Origin: Rivularia sp. T60_A2020_040
GTDB lineage: Bacteria; Cyanobacteriota; Cyanobacteriia; Cyanobacteriales; Nostocaceae
Assembly (NCBI GenBank): GCA_015272215.1
Contig: JACYMD010000017.1
Span: 1 to 58,922, forward strand
Direction of reading: 5' to 3'
DNA length: 58,922 bases
How positions within the stretch are numbered: position 1 is the first letter of the stretch; the number at the start of each line of letters is the position of its first letter. Shown here one piece after another: positions 47,047 through 57,106 of the stretch. The position numbers were made by a program, and so were the translations under genes. The notes beneath the pieces are model-generated. The model saw only the letters and a list, made by a program, of their open reading frames with translations. It made no database searches and was not told the DNA's origin.

Positions 47047-48204
47047 CTAGTTTTTCCATTCGACAATAACCTCCTTTTTCGGATCAAAAATTAAAAGTTT
47101 CAACTGATACTTAGATACCAATAGTGGTAAATATTTGAACAGATCGTCTAAAACGCTATTGGCTCCAATCATTCCCCAGGAACTAATCCAGGTATCGCTA
47201 GAAACTTGATAAATCCTATCTTCCCGTACAGCTTCTAATTGTAACCACAATGGATGATTAGTAAATTGTTTCAACTTCGATGGATTATGTTCTCCTAGAA
47301 TCAAAAAAATTACATCACCTTCTAATTGCGGAATAAATTCTAGGGAAATATTTTCGCTATTTTTATCTTTATCTTGATAGCTAGGACGAGGTAAGCCGAT
47401 TTCTTTAATAATTGAACCAGCAAAAGAATCATTCATGTAAATACGAGTATAGTTATTCCAAAAATTCACTAAAGATACTTGAGTCTTAGAAAGGTTATTA
47501 CCCATTTTTTGACGTACAGTAATTATCTTTTGGTCGTAATCTTTTAGTAACTTTTCTGCTGTTTCCGTTTCACCTGATGCTTCTGCAAATTTTGTCAGCC
47601 ATTCTTTCCAATTCTTATCTCCATCAGCCAAAACTGTTGGTGCAATTTGAGATAATTGCTGATATAAATCGGCATCCCAATTAAGTCCTAAAATTAAATC
47701 GGGTTTAAGATATAAAATTTTTTCTAAATTGGCACTACCATTAACACCAACTTTTTGAACTTCTTCAGTTTTTGATTGCAGATAACTAGGATATTGGTCG
47801 TAGAGTAAAGTAGTGGCTGCTATTGGTTTGATTCCTAAAGCCAAAACATTATCTAATCCACCTAAGACAACTACTCGTTTGGGATGTAAAGGTACTTTGG
47901 TTTCACCCATCGCGTGTTTTATAACTCGCGTTTGTGAAGTTATATTTTCAGAATTTGAACTGATATTTTTAGAAGTACTAACTCCACAGCCAATAATAAT
48001 TAAAGCTGTGATGATACTGAATAAAATTAATTGGATTTGACGAGAATTAAAAATAGGAGTGAAAAAACTCCGCGTGACTCCGCGTTTACCTCCGCGTCCC
48101 TTTTGTCTTGAAAAGTTGTTTATGGGGGAAACCCCCAAGACCACACTTTTCGCTGCGTTAAAAAACATAATATAGCTACTACTAATAATAATTAAATTTT
48201 CCAT
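47047..48204 (-). CDS. FecB-type ferric-siderophore-binding lipoprotein
   Basis: A 385-residue periplasmic binding protein of the FecB/FhuD-like class. The lipobox LIIIGCG is at about residue 70, followed by the metal-binding domain with PKRVVVLGGLDNVLALGIKPIAA and a C-terminal SSWGMIGANSVLDDLFKYL. The N-terminal ~60 residues (up to NSRQIQ) are read from repetitive DNA, and the real start may be the ATG at 48168 or an unusual codon nearer the signal. The gene is the last of a minus-strand group (MFS exporter, sucrase/ferredoxin-like, FecB). Confidence 0.88.
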   Translation of the reverse strand: MENLIIISSSYIMFFNAAKSVVLGVSPINNFSRQKGRGGKRGVTRSFFTPIFNSRQIQLILFSIITALIIIGCGVSTSKNISSNSENITSQTRVIKHAMGETKVPLHPKRVVVLGGLDNVLALGIKPIAATTLLYDQYPSYLQSKTEEVQKVGVNGSANLEKILYLKPDLILGLNWDADLYQQLSQIAPTVLADGDKNWKEWLTKFAEASGETETAEKLLKDYDQKIITVRQKMGNNLSKTQVSLVNFWNNYTRIYMNDSFAGSIIKEIGLPRPSYQDKDKNSENISLEFIPQLEGDVIFLILGEHNPSKLKQFTNHPLWLQLEAVREDRIYQVSSDTWISSWGMIGANSVLDDLFKYLPLLVSKYQLKLLIFDPKKEVIVEWKN

Positions 48205-49145
48205 AAGTTGGTAATTGCAAATTGTGGAGTTTCAGTTAATTCAGTATTACAGCATTCACCTTTTGTATGTATACTTTTTGTTTGTTCTTCAATGACGTTA
48301 CATCTATAAGTATTAGTCATGCCATCTGGTGTTTTAAAACATATTTCTACATGATTATAAGTTTCGTCTTCATTGTGTTTAATTACCCGACCTTCTATTT
48401 GATAATTAAACCATTCCCACCCATACTTAAGTATTAGCTCTCTTTCCAAAAACTGAACTTGCCAAGGTAAAACTCCCCAACCTCGATAGATATTTTTCAA
48501 ACATTCAATATCACCAGTTCTAGTCAAAATAGCAGCAAAAGATTTTTGGTCAAGTCTACCGTAATATCTTCCTTCTGGAAGGTCTATCATAGTTGGTGCA
48601 AAACGATGTCCGCCGAAATGACTACTTTGCCAAACTCGAACATGAGATAATGACAAATCTTCTACTGTAAATACAGCTTGGCGAAAAAAAGGATTGCCAT
48701 ATTTAGCACAACATTTATCGTGACTTCCATGAGTACAGACTAAAATATCTCTAGTTTGAATATTGTTATTTTCAGATTCTAAAGTCTCACCCTTGATGCA
48801 TTTTTCTATTATTGGTATTGCATCGTTGATATTTGATAAAACGAATTCTTTCTTCAGATAAGCAGAGAAATTTTCTTCTTTTTGATAATATATAATTAAA
48901 CGAGTATACCCCTTCTGATAATATTGGGAATTATAAATAAATACTAGCCTTAAAAATAATTCCACTTCTTCATTAATAACTGCTTTTAAAGCTTTTAATT
49001 TATCGGAAAGAGCTTTTGAATCCAAAGGCTCAGATGTCCAAGGTGGAGGAAATTCGAGTAAGACATAATATCGGCGATTTAATGCACAGCCAATCGGGTC
49101 TTCTTTTACTTCACACGATTCTTCCGCACAGAAAAAATTTTTCAT
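48192..49145 (-). CDS. sucrase/ferredoxin-like (thioredoxin-fold) protein
   Basis: A 317-residue Suc_Fer-like protein. The N-terminal part has FFCAEESCEVKEDPIGCA, and the second domain has the typical ILVCTHGSHDKCCAKYGNPFF and SSHFGGHRFAPTMIDLP. The cysteines suit a [2Fe-2S] cluster of thioredoxin-like ferredoxin fold. Such genes often sit in siderophore clusters and may supply electrons for reductive iron release. It lies between an MFS exporter gene (27 bp away) and a FecB gene. The role here is inferred from context. Confidence 0.85.
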   Translation of the reverse strand: MKNFFCAEESCEVKEDPIGCALNRRYYVLLEFPPPWTSEPLDSKALSDKLKALKAVINEEVELFLRLVFIYNSQYYQKGYTRLIIYYQKEENFSAYLKKEFVLSNINDAIPIIEKCIKGETLESENNNIQTRDILVCTHGSHDKCCAKYGNPFFRQAVFTVEDLSLSHVRVWQSSHFGGHRFAPTMIDLPEGRYYGRLDQKSFAAILTRTGDIECLKNIYRGWGVLPWQVQFLERELILKYGWEWFNYQIEGRVIKHNEDETYNHVEICFKTPDGMTNTYRCNVIEEQTKSIHTKGECCNTELTETPQFAITNLWKI

Positions 49146-49172
49146 AATCTAAAAAATTAAATATTATTTATA

Positions 49173-50495
49173 TCAATAATCTTCAGTATCGTAATCTGGT
49201 ACAATAGTTTCCACATTCCGCAATCGAGGAACAAAGAATCCGCTCAAACCAATTAACAATAAACTAATAGAAGAAAACACATACAAAATTGCCATTCCTG
49301 CACCTTTTCCGGTACCAAATAAATTACCAAATAAGGGAACAAAATTACCTCCTGGCATCATAGCAGGTTCAAAAACATGGTCGGCAAGCAAAGCAGCAAT
49401 AAAAACCGCGATCGCCGAAACAATCTGTTGCATAATAGACTCGGTGGCAAAGACTCGTCCTTGTATATCCGGTTTAACTTTACTCAGTAATATAGCCCTT
49501 GAAGAACTTGTCAACATGGGAAAATTGAGAGAGGAACAAAATTGAGCGGGTAGCCAAATCATTAACCCTTGTCCCAAAGCAAATATCGTTTTACTGACTC
49601 CAGCACCTATCATTCCTACAAGAAAACCATGAATTCGTCGTTTAGAACCACCCCAAATACTCAAAAGCACAGTTCCCGTTACTCCTCCCAATCCAGCCGC
49701 AGAGGAAATACTACCTAATATCCTGGTGTCATTATTGGTACGTGCCAAAATCATCGGTGAGTGTAAGGTTGCACCGATGTCATGAGCAAACCAAAATAAA
49801 GAACCAACGACTACCATCGCTAAAAGGCTGGGATTTTTGATCAGATAGCGAAAACCAAAGATAATTTGTTGCCAAAAGCCGATACTTTCCTCAGATTGAA
49901 TTGTTGTTTTTGGTTGAGGAATACGTACCTTCAAAATAGTCGCAATTGCAATTGTGAAAGTAATAAAGTCAATTAATAAGATACCACCCAAATCAATTAT
50001 GTAATAGAGGAAACCTGCAAGTGCTGGAGCAATGATTACTGAACCGTAATGAATTGCAGAATTCATGCTAGTAGCCCTTTGGTAATGTTGTTTGGGTACT
50101 AGCATGGAAATTGAGGACGAATAAGCTAATGCTTGAACTTCGCTAAATGCTCCATTTACCGCACCAGTTGCGTAAATATGCCATATTTGTAATTGGTCAG
50201 TAAAATAGAAATAGCCGATAATTATAGTAGATATAGCTGCGACGCAATCAGCAATTATCAACAAAAATTTCCGATTTACACGGTCTACAATCAGTCCAGA
50301 TACCAAGGTAATGAAAATACTTGGAATTAATTCAAAAAAACTCAATAAAGCGATTGTAGTTACCTGATTGGTCAGTTGCCATGCCCAAATTTTGATAGCA
50401 AAATAAGTCATATAGCTACCAATATTTGATATTAACTGACCGAACCAAATAATTATGAAAGTACGCAGGTGGTGAGGAATTTTTTGTTTTGTCAT
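49173..50495 (-). CDS. MFS transporter, EntS-like (probable siderophore exporter)
   Basis: A 440-residue MFS_3 transporter with twelve hydrophobic segments. The N terminus IIIWFGQLISNIGSYMTYFAI and the loop VDRVNRKFLLIIADC are typical of the EntS/enterobactin-exporter group. It probably exports a siderophore made elsewhere or a related small molecule. It is located within a siderophore-uptake cluster, 8 bp downstream of a broken FecB gene. No siderophore synthesis gene is in the window. Confidence 0.83.
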   Translation of the reverse strand: MTKQKIPHHLRTFIIIWFGQLISNIGSYMTYFAIKIWAWQLTNQVTTIALLSFFELIPSIFITLVSGLIVDRVNRKFLLIIADCVAAISTIIIGYFYFTDQLQIWHIYATGAVNGAFSEVQALAYSSSISMLVPKQHYQRATSMNSAIHYGSVIIAPALAGFLYYIIDLGGILLIDFITFTIAIATILKVRIPQPKTTIQSEESIGFWQQIIFGFRYLIKNPSLLAMVVVGSLFWFAHDIGATLHSPMILARTNNDTRILGSISSAAGLGGVTGTVLLSIWGGSKRRIHGFLVGMIGAGVSKTIFALGQGLMIWLPAQFCSSLNFPMLTSSSRAILLSKVKPDIQGRVFATESIMQQIVSAIAVFIAALLADHVFEPAMMPGGNFVPLFGNLFGTGKGAGMAILYVFSSISLLLIGLSGFFVPRLRNVETIVPDYDTEDY

Positions 50496-50503
50496 TCAAA
50501 TAA

Positions 50504-50915
50504 TTATGGCATTGAATTTTTGAGATTTTTATTATTCAATAAATATTTTTCTAAATCATCTAAAATTGCATTTGCTGAGAGAATATTGCCAAATATCCAG
50601 TAACTTGAATCAACAGTATATACTTGGTTATTTTGTACAACATTCAGCTTTTGCCATAAAGAACTATTTTGGTATTTCTGGAAGTTTTCTTCTGCTTTAT
50701 AGTCTAATGCTGCAAATAAAATATCTGCATCAAATAAATCTATACGTTCTAAACTTACTGATACATAAGGATAGCCTGAAGTATTAGTAATTTGACTTTG
50801 TTTTTCTGGAATAGATAGTCCCACTTCTGAAAGAACGCTGACGGGAAATGAAAATTTGTTGCGAAATTCTGGGATTCCTCCGGGTGCATAAAAGCGGGTG
50901 ACAGTAACTGTTTTT
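50504..50915 (-). pseudogene. 5'-deleted FecB-type binding protein gene
   Basis: The last ~136 codons of a ferric-siderophore-binding protein: FYAPGGIPEFRNKFSFPVSV, IDLFDADILFAALDYK, and SSYWIFGNILSANAILDDLEKYL. It lacks the signal and first lobe. The sequence upstream reads directly into the 3' part of the TonB receptor gene in another frame (50784-51362). The fusion point near 50905 shows a deletion. It cannot encode a functional binding protein. The paralogue at 47047 is intact. Confidence 0.85.
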
Positions 50916-53334
50916 AAAAGCGCGATCACGACTTCCAACATATAATGCTTGTAGTCGATTGCTCCATCCCGGTAACGTTTCATTCTCCACATATGCTGTA
51001 AGTTTCAAAGGTGAAACTTCATAACCAGTAATGGCAACAAATCCACTTTCTTCTGATTCTTCCCGGTCTCCTTCACTCCAAGTTAATGTACTTCCCAATT
51101 TCCATTTGTCGGTTGGTTGCCAATCTACTGCTAATTCAACACCATAATTACGTTGGGGAGAACGTAAAATACTAAAACGACCAGTGTTAAAGTCTTCAAA
51201 TCGTATTGATGATCCTAAAGCTGAATAACTGTAAAATCCTGCCAGAGAAGCTTGAAGATTGTTCCACCGTCCGCGAATTCCCAATTCGTAACTATCGACT
51301 TTTTGAGGTGCCGATAGTTCCACATCTTCAGCAAAATTGAAGCCATCTTCAGGACGCTGCAATATGCGTGAAATATTGGGAAGTGAAAATCCTTGAGCAA
51401 AATTAGCAAATACACTTACTTCTGGGGTGGCTCTATAAACTACACCAGCATTAAATACTACATCATCTAAGGTTTTTTCCCCACCTTGAGCAGATGCTCC
51501 ATTTCTTCCATCAACCCAATTATCGATTACCGATACGTTGAAATTTTCGTAACGGACTCCACCACTAAGAGATAAACGTTCGCTTGCATCCCACTTTAAC
51601 TGAGAGAATAAACCTAAGTTTTCGATCTCAAAAGGTGCTCACCACCGAACGACCAACATCTAAGGGACTGTTGGGGCTAAATATACGGTTATCGAAAAGA
51701 CCAGCAGCAGTTTTTGTTTGACGGTAATAAGCTTGTGCTTTGAGGGAACTGTTGAGAATATCGTTGTGAGTGTAGTCGAGACTAATCACAGTTCCTCGGT
51801 TAAAGGGGTCGCCAGAATCAATAAAATCAATTGGTGTATCTAGAAAACGTGCTTTTTGGATATCTTCTCCAGGAGTCTCATCTAACTGTCCCTCTTGACT
51901 TTGAGAATCATTAAAATGGTTTGCACTAATTTGCAATCGCTGTTGCGAACCTAGGTCAACACCCAGCTTACCAAAAACGTTGATAGAAGCACTATCTGCT
52001 TCCGAGTCAGCAATCAAAGGAATGCGATCGCCTTCAGCATCAAATGGTGTTCCAAAACTATCACGAGTTAAATATGCTACAAAATCTACATCTCCTTGCT
52101 TACCGGAAAACCCGTAGTTAATAAAGTTGCCAAAACTACCAGATTTGAAGTTACCAACAGAACGTACTCCAATTTCTGCTTCGGACATAACTCTGTCTTG
52201 GTCAGGCTTGCGGGTAATAATATTAATTACTCCACCCGCAGCTCCATCACCATAAGTAGCACTTGGTCCCCTAATTACTTCTATACGCTCAATTGCCGCA
52301 GGATCAATCCGACGTAAATTTGCAACTGAGGTATCATTATCGATATTCGAGGTAATTGGTACCCCATCTACCAATACTAAAGGTGGTCTTCCTCGCAAAT
52401 TCTGAGTAAAACTTTGTTGTGATTCAGAACTTGGGCCTAAACCAGGAACTGTATTAGCAAGTATCGATGTTAGATCGCGATTAACAGTAGTTTGCTCCTC
52501 AATTTGTTCGCGGGTTATTACCGTCACCGAACGCGGTACTCTCTGCACATCTTCTTCAGTACGTGTGGCACTCACTATCAATTCAATCGGCTCATCTTGC
52601 GCTGGTTTTTTTGATGGAGTTTCACTTGTAGTAGGCTTCTCTTCTTCTGGTTTTGGAGTTGGGGTTTGTGCGGTAGAAGCAGTAGGTGCTAACCCAAAAA
52701 TCAAACCTTCCCCGCTGTCGAACAACTCAATTTTTGGTAAACCAGTCTCGCCCTTGACTGCAATTCTGACGGTATTTTTATCTAAATTAGTTACCGTAAT
52801 TTCAGTAATTCCCTCAGTTGGTTTTTCTTGAGTAAATTTAAACGCATCTCCGGTCGCTTGTTGCAGTTGAGCATTAGGAATATCGGCAATAAAATCATTA
52901 CCACTGCTGCGATTTACTACCTGTAACTGTCTTGCTTGAGATGTCTGCAAGATTATTTCCAAACCTTTATCTGTGGAGTTGGTTTTAACTCCCGTGATTG
53001 GTACAATACTTCCTTGAGAAGGTGTTGGAGTTTGTACCAACATTTGAGCGCTGGTTGCAGGAAATTCGATTTCGCTGAGTTGGAGAATATTTTTACCTGC
53101 TTGATCCAACTTTATCCTTTGTTCCGAACTTGTTATTGAAGACTGAAAATTTCGGCGTATCGGAGAACCCAGAGATTTATTATCTGTAACAGCAATCTTG
53201 TTACGTACTCCAGATTTACTGATTCTATCTTTTTGTAATTCCTCACTTTTAGCAGGAGTACCAATTAAAAAAACAATCGCAGTTGTGAGCAGCAGGCTTT
53301 GAAACAATTTATCTAACTTCATTAATCTTCTCAC
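50906..53334 (-). pseudogene. TonB-dependent siderophore receptor, frameshifted and 3'-truncated
   Basis: Encodes a receptor with N-terminal signal, AMIN domain (about 105-215), and plug (about 250-365: SVTVITREQIEEQTT, RGRPPLVLVDGVPI, IERIEVIRGPSATYGDGAAG). The first frame ends at 51628; the rest of the barrel continues from about 51626 in another frame (EIENLGLFSQLKWDASERL) after a +1 shift in a TTTT run, which is open to about 50906. The C-terminal ~100 residues are replaced by the FecB remnant. It therefore has two lesions and is probably inactive. The AMIN-plug arrangement is common in cyanobacterial receptors. Confidence 0.88.
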
Positions 53335-53471
53335 ACCAAATAATAATACTTACTCGTAATCAGCCACACAGTAGATGCTCAAACAATTTTTTCGGACTCT
53401 AAACTACAGTCTTATTAATAACTTTTATCAGTAATTCTACAGTAAGCGAGGGGAAAACTGAAGCTCGGAAT

Positions 53472-53512
53472 CTTCTCCAAACGGAATTTTACCTTCTCTA
53501 AACGGAATTTTT
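53472..53512. promoter_or_regulatory. paired direct repeat, candidate AraC/PchR-type binding site
   Basis: Two copies of CTTCTCYAAACGGAATTTT start at 53472 and 53493, 21 bp apart (two helix turns). They overlap the last codons of the araC gene and lie about 140-180 bp upstream of the TonB receptor gene. PchR-type regulators bind tandem direct repeats in front of siderophore receptor genes. Confidence 0.65.
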
Positions 53513-54496
53513 CCGGGAATAAACGCTAGGATTAATACCAAACTTTTTGCGAAAAGCAGTCATAAAAGCACTGTAGCTTGAATAACCGACAGTTTGTGCA
53601 ACTTGATTTATGGTATTTTTTTCTAAAAGTAATTCTTTGGCTCGTTCCATACGATAATCATGTAAATAACCAAATACAGTTGTACCGAATATTTGCTGAA
53701 ACCCTTTCTTTAAAGTGCAGTCATTAAGATTTACTTGCCGCGCTAATGCTAATAATGATGGTGGATTGCTAAAGTTATTAATGATAATATCTCTCGCTTG
53801 GTAAATACTATCAATTTGTTCCGACTTAAGATTCGTAGTTGAGTTTAACGGCTTAGAATCTTGCAAATCTTCCAAACGTAACGCCATTAATTCTAATACT
53901 TTGCCTTCTAAATAAAGCTGTCTTGTTAAACCTTGATAAGGACAAGTTAAAATTTGCTGCAAGATAGTTTGCATTTGCGGTGTTGTCCTACCAACTTGAA
54001 AATAATTTGTATCGATATTTGTTTTGTCAATAATATTTCGGAAATTGTCAGGTAATTTATCGTTAGCAGACAAGACCAAACTTTCAAATAACGAATATTC
54101 AATATGAATATCTAATTTTAAAATTCTTTCTTGTGCTTGCCATTCCTTTGTGTTACCTTCATCTGCATCTGTATCTAAGTCAAGTGATATAAAATTTTGT
54201 CCAGAATTTATATTGATACCACAACTATGACCAAAAATACTGAAACCTAATTCTAAAGAAGTGCAAGATTGAGTTGGGGAAGTTTCAACAACTAAGTTTT
54301 CTTGCAATTTATAATCTTCTACCAAAAGAGAGATTCCCGGACGCAACTGAAACCAAAGTCTCCTACCATGACTGATTCCTTTGGGGTCATGCAGTTGAAA
54401 TTCGTAAGTTTTTGGTTGAAAACGGCTTTGATTATCTAGTGATTTTAAAGGCAATGAGCGATCGCAATCTGCCGATTCTTTAATGAGAAGGGTCAT
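53498..54496 (-). CDS. AraC/PchR-family transcriptional regulator
   Basis: A 332-residue regulator with an N-terminal ligand domain and a C-terminal double HTH (about 245-330). PSLLALARQVNLNDCTLKKGF and VAQTVGYSSYSAFMTAFRKKFG are the two helix-turn-helix motifs. The group is PchR-like, which activates siderophore receptors in response to the ferric siderophore. I choose the ATG at 54496 (MTLLIKES) because the preceding 13 codons are read from ATTTTGG heptamers. It lies upstream of the receptor gene on the same strand; a tandem repeat between them is a likely target. Confidence 0.83.
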   Translation of the reverse strand: MTLLIKESADCDRSLPLKSLDNQSRFQPKTYEFQLHDPKGISHGRRLWFQLRPGISLLVEDYKLQENLVVETSPTQSCTSLELGFSIFGHSCGININSGQNFISLDLDTDADEGNTKEWQAQERILKLDIHIEYSLFESLVLSANDKLPDNFRNIIDKTNIDTNYFQVGRTTPQMQTILQQILTCPYQGLTRQLYLEGKVLELMALRLEDLQDSKPLNSTTNLKSEQIDSIYQARDIIINNFSNPPSLLALARQVNLNDCTLKKGFQQIFGTTVFGYLHDYRMERAKELLLEKNTINQVAQTVGYSSYSAFMTAFRKKFGINPSVYSRKNSV

Positions 54497-54946
54497 GTCA
54501 ATTTTGGATTTTGGATTTGAGATTAAAATTTTCAAAGGCAGATGAGAAATAATACCATTAATTTGTATCTGAAATGAGTATCGTGAGTCACAGATATTTT
54601 CCAGAAAAGTAGAATAATCTGTATAAATTCGAGCAATTTTGAGGTCTTTTCTTCATCTGGAGGCAGATCGACAATTAGTTAAGTCGGTTTTTTTTGGGGA
54701 CTGCAAATCAAAGCTGCCCACCAAAATCATCATGTTGATCAAGTTGAACAATTATGGCACTATGCTAATGGGACTCGGATGATTAGTTTAACTCTGGATA
54801 AATTAATGCGAAGAATCTATCCTGAAATTCTAGAAGCAGATACAAAGATAATTTATTAAATTTTTTCTGTATGTATTGAGAATTATTGTAATTGTATATT
54901 TTTGTCATATTATTAATAAATATTCGCAATATCTCTAAAACATAAA
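54497..54946. other. spacer with gene remnant
   Basis: Heptamers lie at the start (54498-54525). At about 54711-54859 an unbroken frame reads HVDQVEQLWHYANGTRMISL and TLDKLMRRIYPEILEAD before a stop; no start or family is recognised, so it may be a relic. No other gene. Confidence 0.4.
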
Positions 54947-55693
54947 ATGTTGAAATCGCTACAATCGAAGTATCATGTCGTTGTGAGTGGATCTGTTATC
55001 GCTGCGATCGCGCTTCTGGCTGGATGTAATTCTACTCCTAGTGAACCAACTAGTGATAACATCAATATTCCTGAAACCACTGCTCAATCTGTCGCAAGTG
55101 AGGAAAAAATCAGTGAGGGAGAAAAAGCCAATGCGGATTTTCAAGATAAACTTAGTGGTCAAGCCCTTCTGAATGCTTTAAAACAAGGGGGTCATGTAAT
55201 TTATTTTCGTCATACCCAAACTGAAAAAGACTATGCTGACCAAGTAAAAGCGGTGATGGGTGATTGTTCAACTCAACGGATGCTGAGTGAAACGGGATGG
55301 AAACAAGCTAAAACTATTGGCTACGGGTTTCGCAAGTATACCATTCCCTTTGATCAGGTGATTTCCAGCCAGTATTGTCGGGCTTGGCAGACCGCAGACT
55401 TAGCCTTTGGTAAATACGAGAAAAATGCCGACCTCAACTTTCCCAAAGCAGAAGACTACACACCTGAACAAACCGCTCAAATGAAAGCTCAGCTAACACC
55501 GATGTTAACGGCTGTACCGGCAAAAGCGACTAATACGGTAATTGTCGGTCATGATGACTTGTTTGAAGCCGCAACAGGGATTTATCCAGATCCACAGGGT
55601 ATGGCTTACGTTGTGAAACCTGATGGTAAAGGTGGTTTCGAGTTGATTGCCAATATGCTTCCTGAAGAATGGGAGAAGTTAGGAGATAAATAG
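54947..55693 (+). CDS. histidine phosphatase-superfamily lipoprotein
   Basis: A 248-residue exported protein with a lipobox (LLAGCNS, C27) after a membrane segment. The phosphatase fold includes the catalytic RH motif GGHVIYFRHTQTEKDY, an SQYCRAWQTADLAFG segment, and the second catalytic His in VIVGHDDLFEAATG. It belongs to the phosphoglycerate-mutase-like/SixA histidine phosphatase group and should act outside the cytoplasm. Substrate unknown. It stands alone, followed by a perfect hairpin at 55711-55742. The start MLKSLQSKY is clear. Confidence 0.87.
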   Translation: MLKSLQSKYHVVVSGSVIAAIALLAGCNSTPSEPTSDNINIPETTAQSVASEEKISEGEKANADFQDKLSGQALLNALKQGGHVIYFRHTQTEKDYADQVKAVMGDCSTQRMLSETGWKQAKTIGYGFRKYTIPFDQVISSQYCRAWQTADLAFGKYEKNADLNFPKAEDYTPEQTAQMKAQLTPMLTAVPAKATNTVIVGHDDLFEAATGIYPDPQGMAYVVKPDGKGGFELIANMLPEEWEKLGDK

Positions 55694-55710
55694 ATATTTC
55701 CGATAAAGAA

Positions 55711-55742
55711 TGTAGAGACGGGATACTATGAGCGTCTCTACA
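55711..55742 (+). terminator. perfect inverted repeat after the phosphatase gene
   Basis: Arms TGTAGAGACG and CGTCTCTACA (10 bp, 12-base loop) 17 bp after the stop codon. No T-run follows, so it may be a dispersed palindrome, as the same GTAGAGACG arm is near 45630. Confidence 0.5.
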
Positions 55743-56066
55743 AGGGTTTCCTTTGTCGGATATTTAATTTCCGCAGAGCAGTATAATTTTTAAAAATTGT
55801 TTGAATACACTGGCTGTAATGCTCTAATTTATTTATTGGACAATCACCTCTTGAACTGGGTTGTAAATGAGTCGCTTGATTTGATATCGTTCAACAACAG
55901 TAAAGCCAAACGCTAATTTGTTCAACTGGTTGCAAAGTAATTCAATCGGGTTACTTAGTTTCTATAAATACAGATTGCCAAAATATAATTGCGATTTTTC
56001 TGCAAATAAACACGTATTTTTGTGATTTTTAAGTTAAAAAATATTCTCAGAATCAAAAACCCTATT
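55743..56066. other. spacer upstream of sod, no gene seen
   Basis: AT-rich non-coding DNA with no recognised gene. It precedes a MITE-like repeat and the sod promoter region. Confidence 0.4.
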
Positions 56067-56168
56067 ATATTACGTCCGGTTAATTGCTTACTACATGACT
56101 CAACGCATTTACCCAAAACCCATTACCAGCCCTCACAGAGATGATAAGTGTTTAACCGGACGTAATAT
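56067..56168. repeat. MITE-like element, family B copy 1
   Basis: A 102-bp element with perfect 17-bp terminal inverted repeats ATATTACGTCCGGTTAA / TTAACCGGACGTAATAT. The inner part includes CATTACCAGCCCTCACAGAG, whose reverse complement matches 57878-57915. No coding capacity; a probable miniature transposable element. Confidence 0.8.
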
Positions 56169-56279
56169 TACACTTTCCCATCGAGCATAACAATTATTCA
56201 TCGTTATTGATAGATTAAACTATCAAAAGTTTTGATAGAATAATCTATTGAAAGCTACTATTGAGAAAAATATTCGCTT

Positions 56280-56897
56280 ATGTCATACAAGCTAGAAGCT
56301 CTGCCGTATCCTACAGATGCCTTAGAACCTTACATTGATTCACGAACAATGCAAGTTCATCATGATTTTCATCATGGTGGCTACGTCAACAACTTGAATG
56401 CTGGACTAGCATCGTATCCAGAATTACAAAGTAAAAGCCTAGAAGAATTGATTCGTGACTTAAATACCTTGCCAGAAGGGGTTCGTAATGTAGTTCGCAA
56501 TCATGGAGGAGGTCATTTTAATCACTCGATATTTTGGACGGTTATGGCTCCTAATGCAGGTGGTGAACCCACAGGAGCGATAGCAGAAGCCATCAACGAA
56601 ACTTTTGGTAACTTTGAAAACTTTAAAACTCAGTTTAATGATGCTGGTGCCAAACACTTTGGTAGTGGTTTTGTTTGGTTGGTTCGGACTACTGGGGGTA
56701 AATTGGAAGTGATGAGTAGACCTAATCAAGATTGTCCCTGGTCTGAAGGTCATTATCCGATTATGTGTAACGACGTTTGGGAACACGCTTATTATCTTAC
56801 CTATCAAAATCGTCGTCCAGAGTACCTTAAACAGTGGTGGAATACAGTTAACTGGAACGAGGTAAACAACCGTTTAGCCATATCAACTAGTCTCTAG
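56280..56897 (+). CDS. Fe/Mn superoxide dismutase
   Basis: A 205-residue SOD. Metal ligands are the N-terminal His in [17 protein letters not shown], the second His in [12 protein letters not shown], and Asp/His in [19 protein letters not shown]. Length and spacing are standard for the iron/manganese family. It converts superoxide to hydrogen peroxide and oxygen. There is no signal peptide, so it is cytoplasmic. The metal cannot be fixed from sequence alone, although features such as GSGFVWLV fit either. It is followed by a hairpin and a SufR-like gene; a MITE sits about 110 bp upstream. Confidence 0.95.
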   Translation: MSYKLEALPYPTDALEPYIDSRTMQVHHDFHHGGYVNNLNAGLASYPELQSKSLEELIRDLNTLPEGVRNVVRNHGGGHFNHSIFWTVMAPNAGGEPTGAIAEAINETFGNFENFKTQFNDAGAKHFGSGFVWLVRTTGGKLEVMSRPNQDCPWSEGHYPIMCNDVWEHAYYLTYQNRRPEYLKQWWNTVNWNEVNNRLAISTSL

Positions 56898-56909
56898 GTA
56901 AAGACGAAA

Positions 56910-56955
56910 CAAGATCCTCGACTTCTTCTCTTTGAGAAGCCGGGGATTTGTTCTG
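56910..56955 (+). terminator. hairpin after the SOD gene
   Basis: Arms around ATCCTCGACTTCT and AGAAGCCGGGGAT form an imperfect hairpin directly after the gene. No U-run follows, so it may be a weak terminator or a dispersed palindrome. Confidence 0.5.
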
Positions 56956-57106
56956 CTATAAATTATCCCGTGGAGTTTTTTCGCGAGCGCTTTAAAAAGA
57001 ATAGGTTTCCAAACTACGGCGTGTTTTTTATGATTGCTTAAGACTTAAAATTTATTCAAATTTGCGTTAATCTAGGTAGACAGTTCATAAAATCTATCCA
57101 CCTAGC

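Noticed and set aside
51600-51650. Programmed ribosomal frameshift in the TonB receptor
   Set aside because: There is no slippery heptamer plus structure typical of such sites, and the gene is also truncated downstream, so decay or error is simpler.
45932-54496. Siderophore biosynthesis cluster
   Set aside because: No NRPS, PKS or IucA/IucC-type gene is present; only uptake, export and regulation genes are visible.
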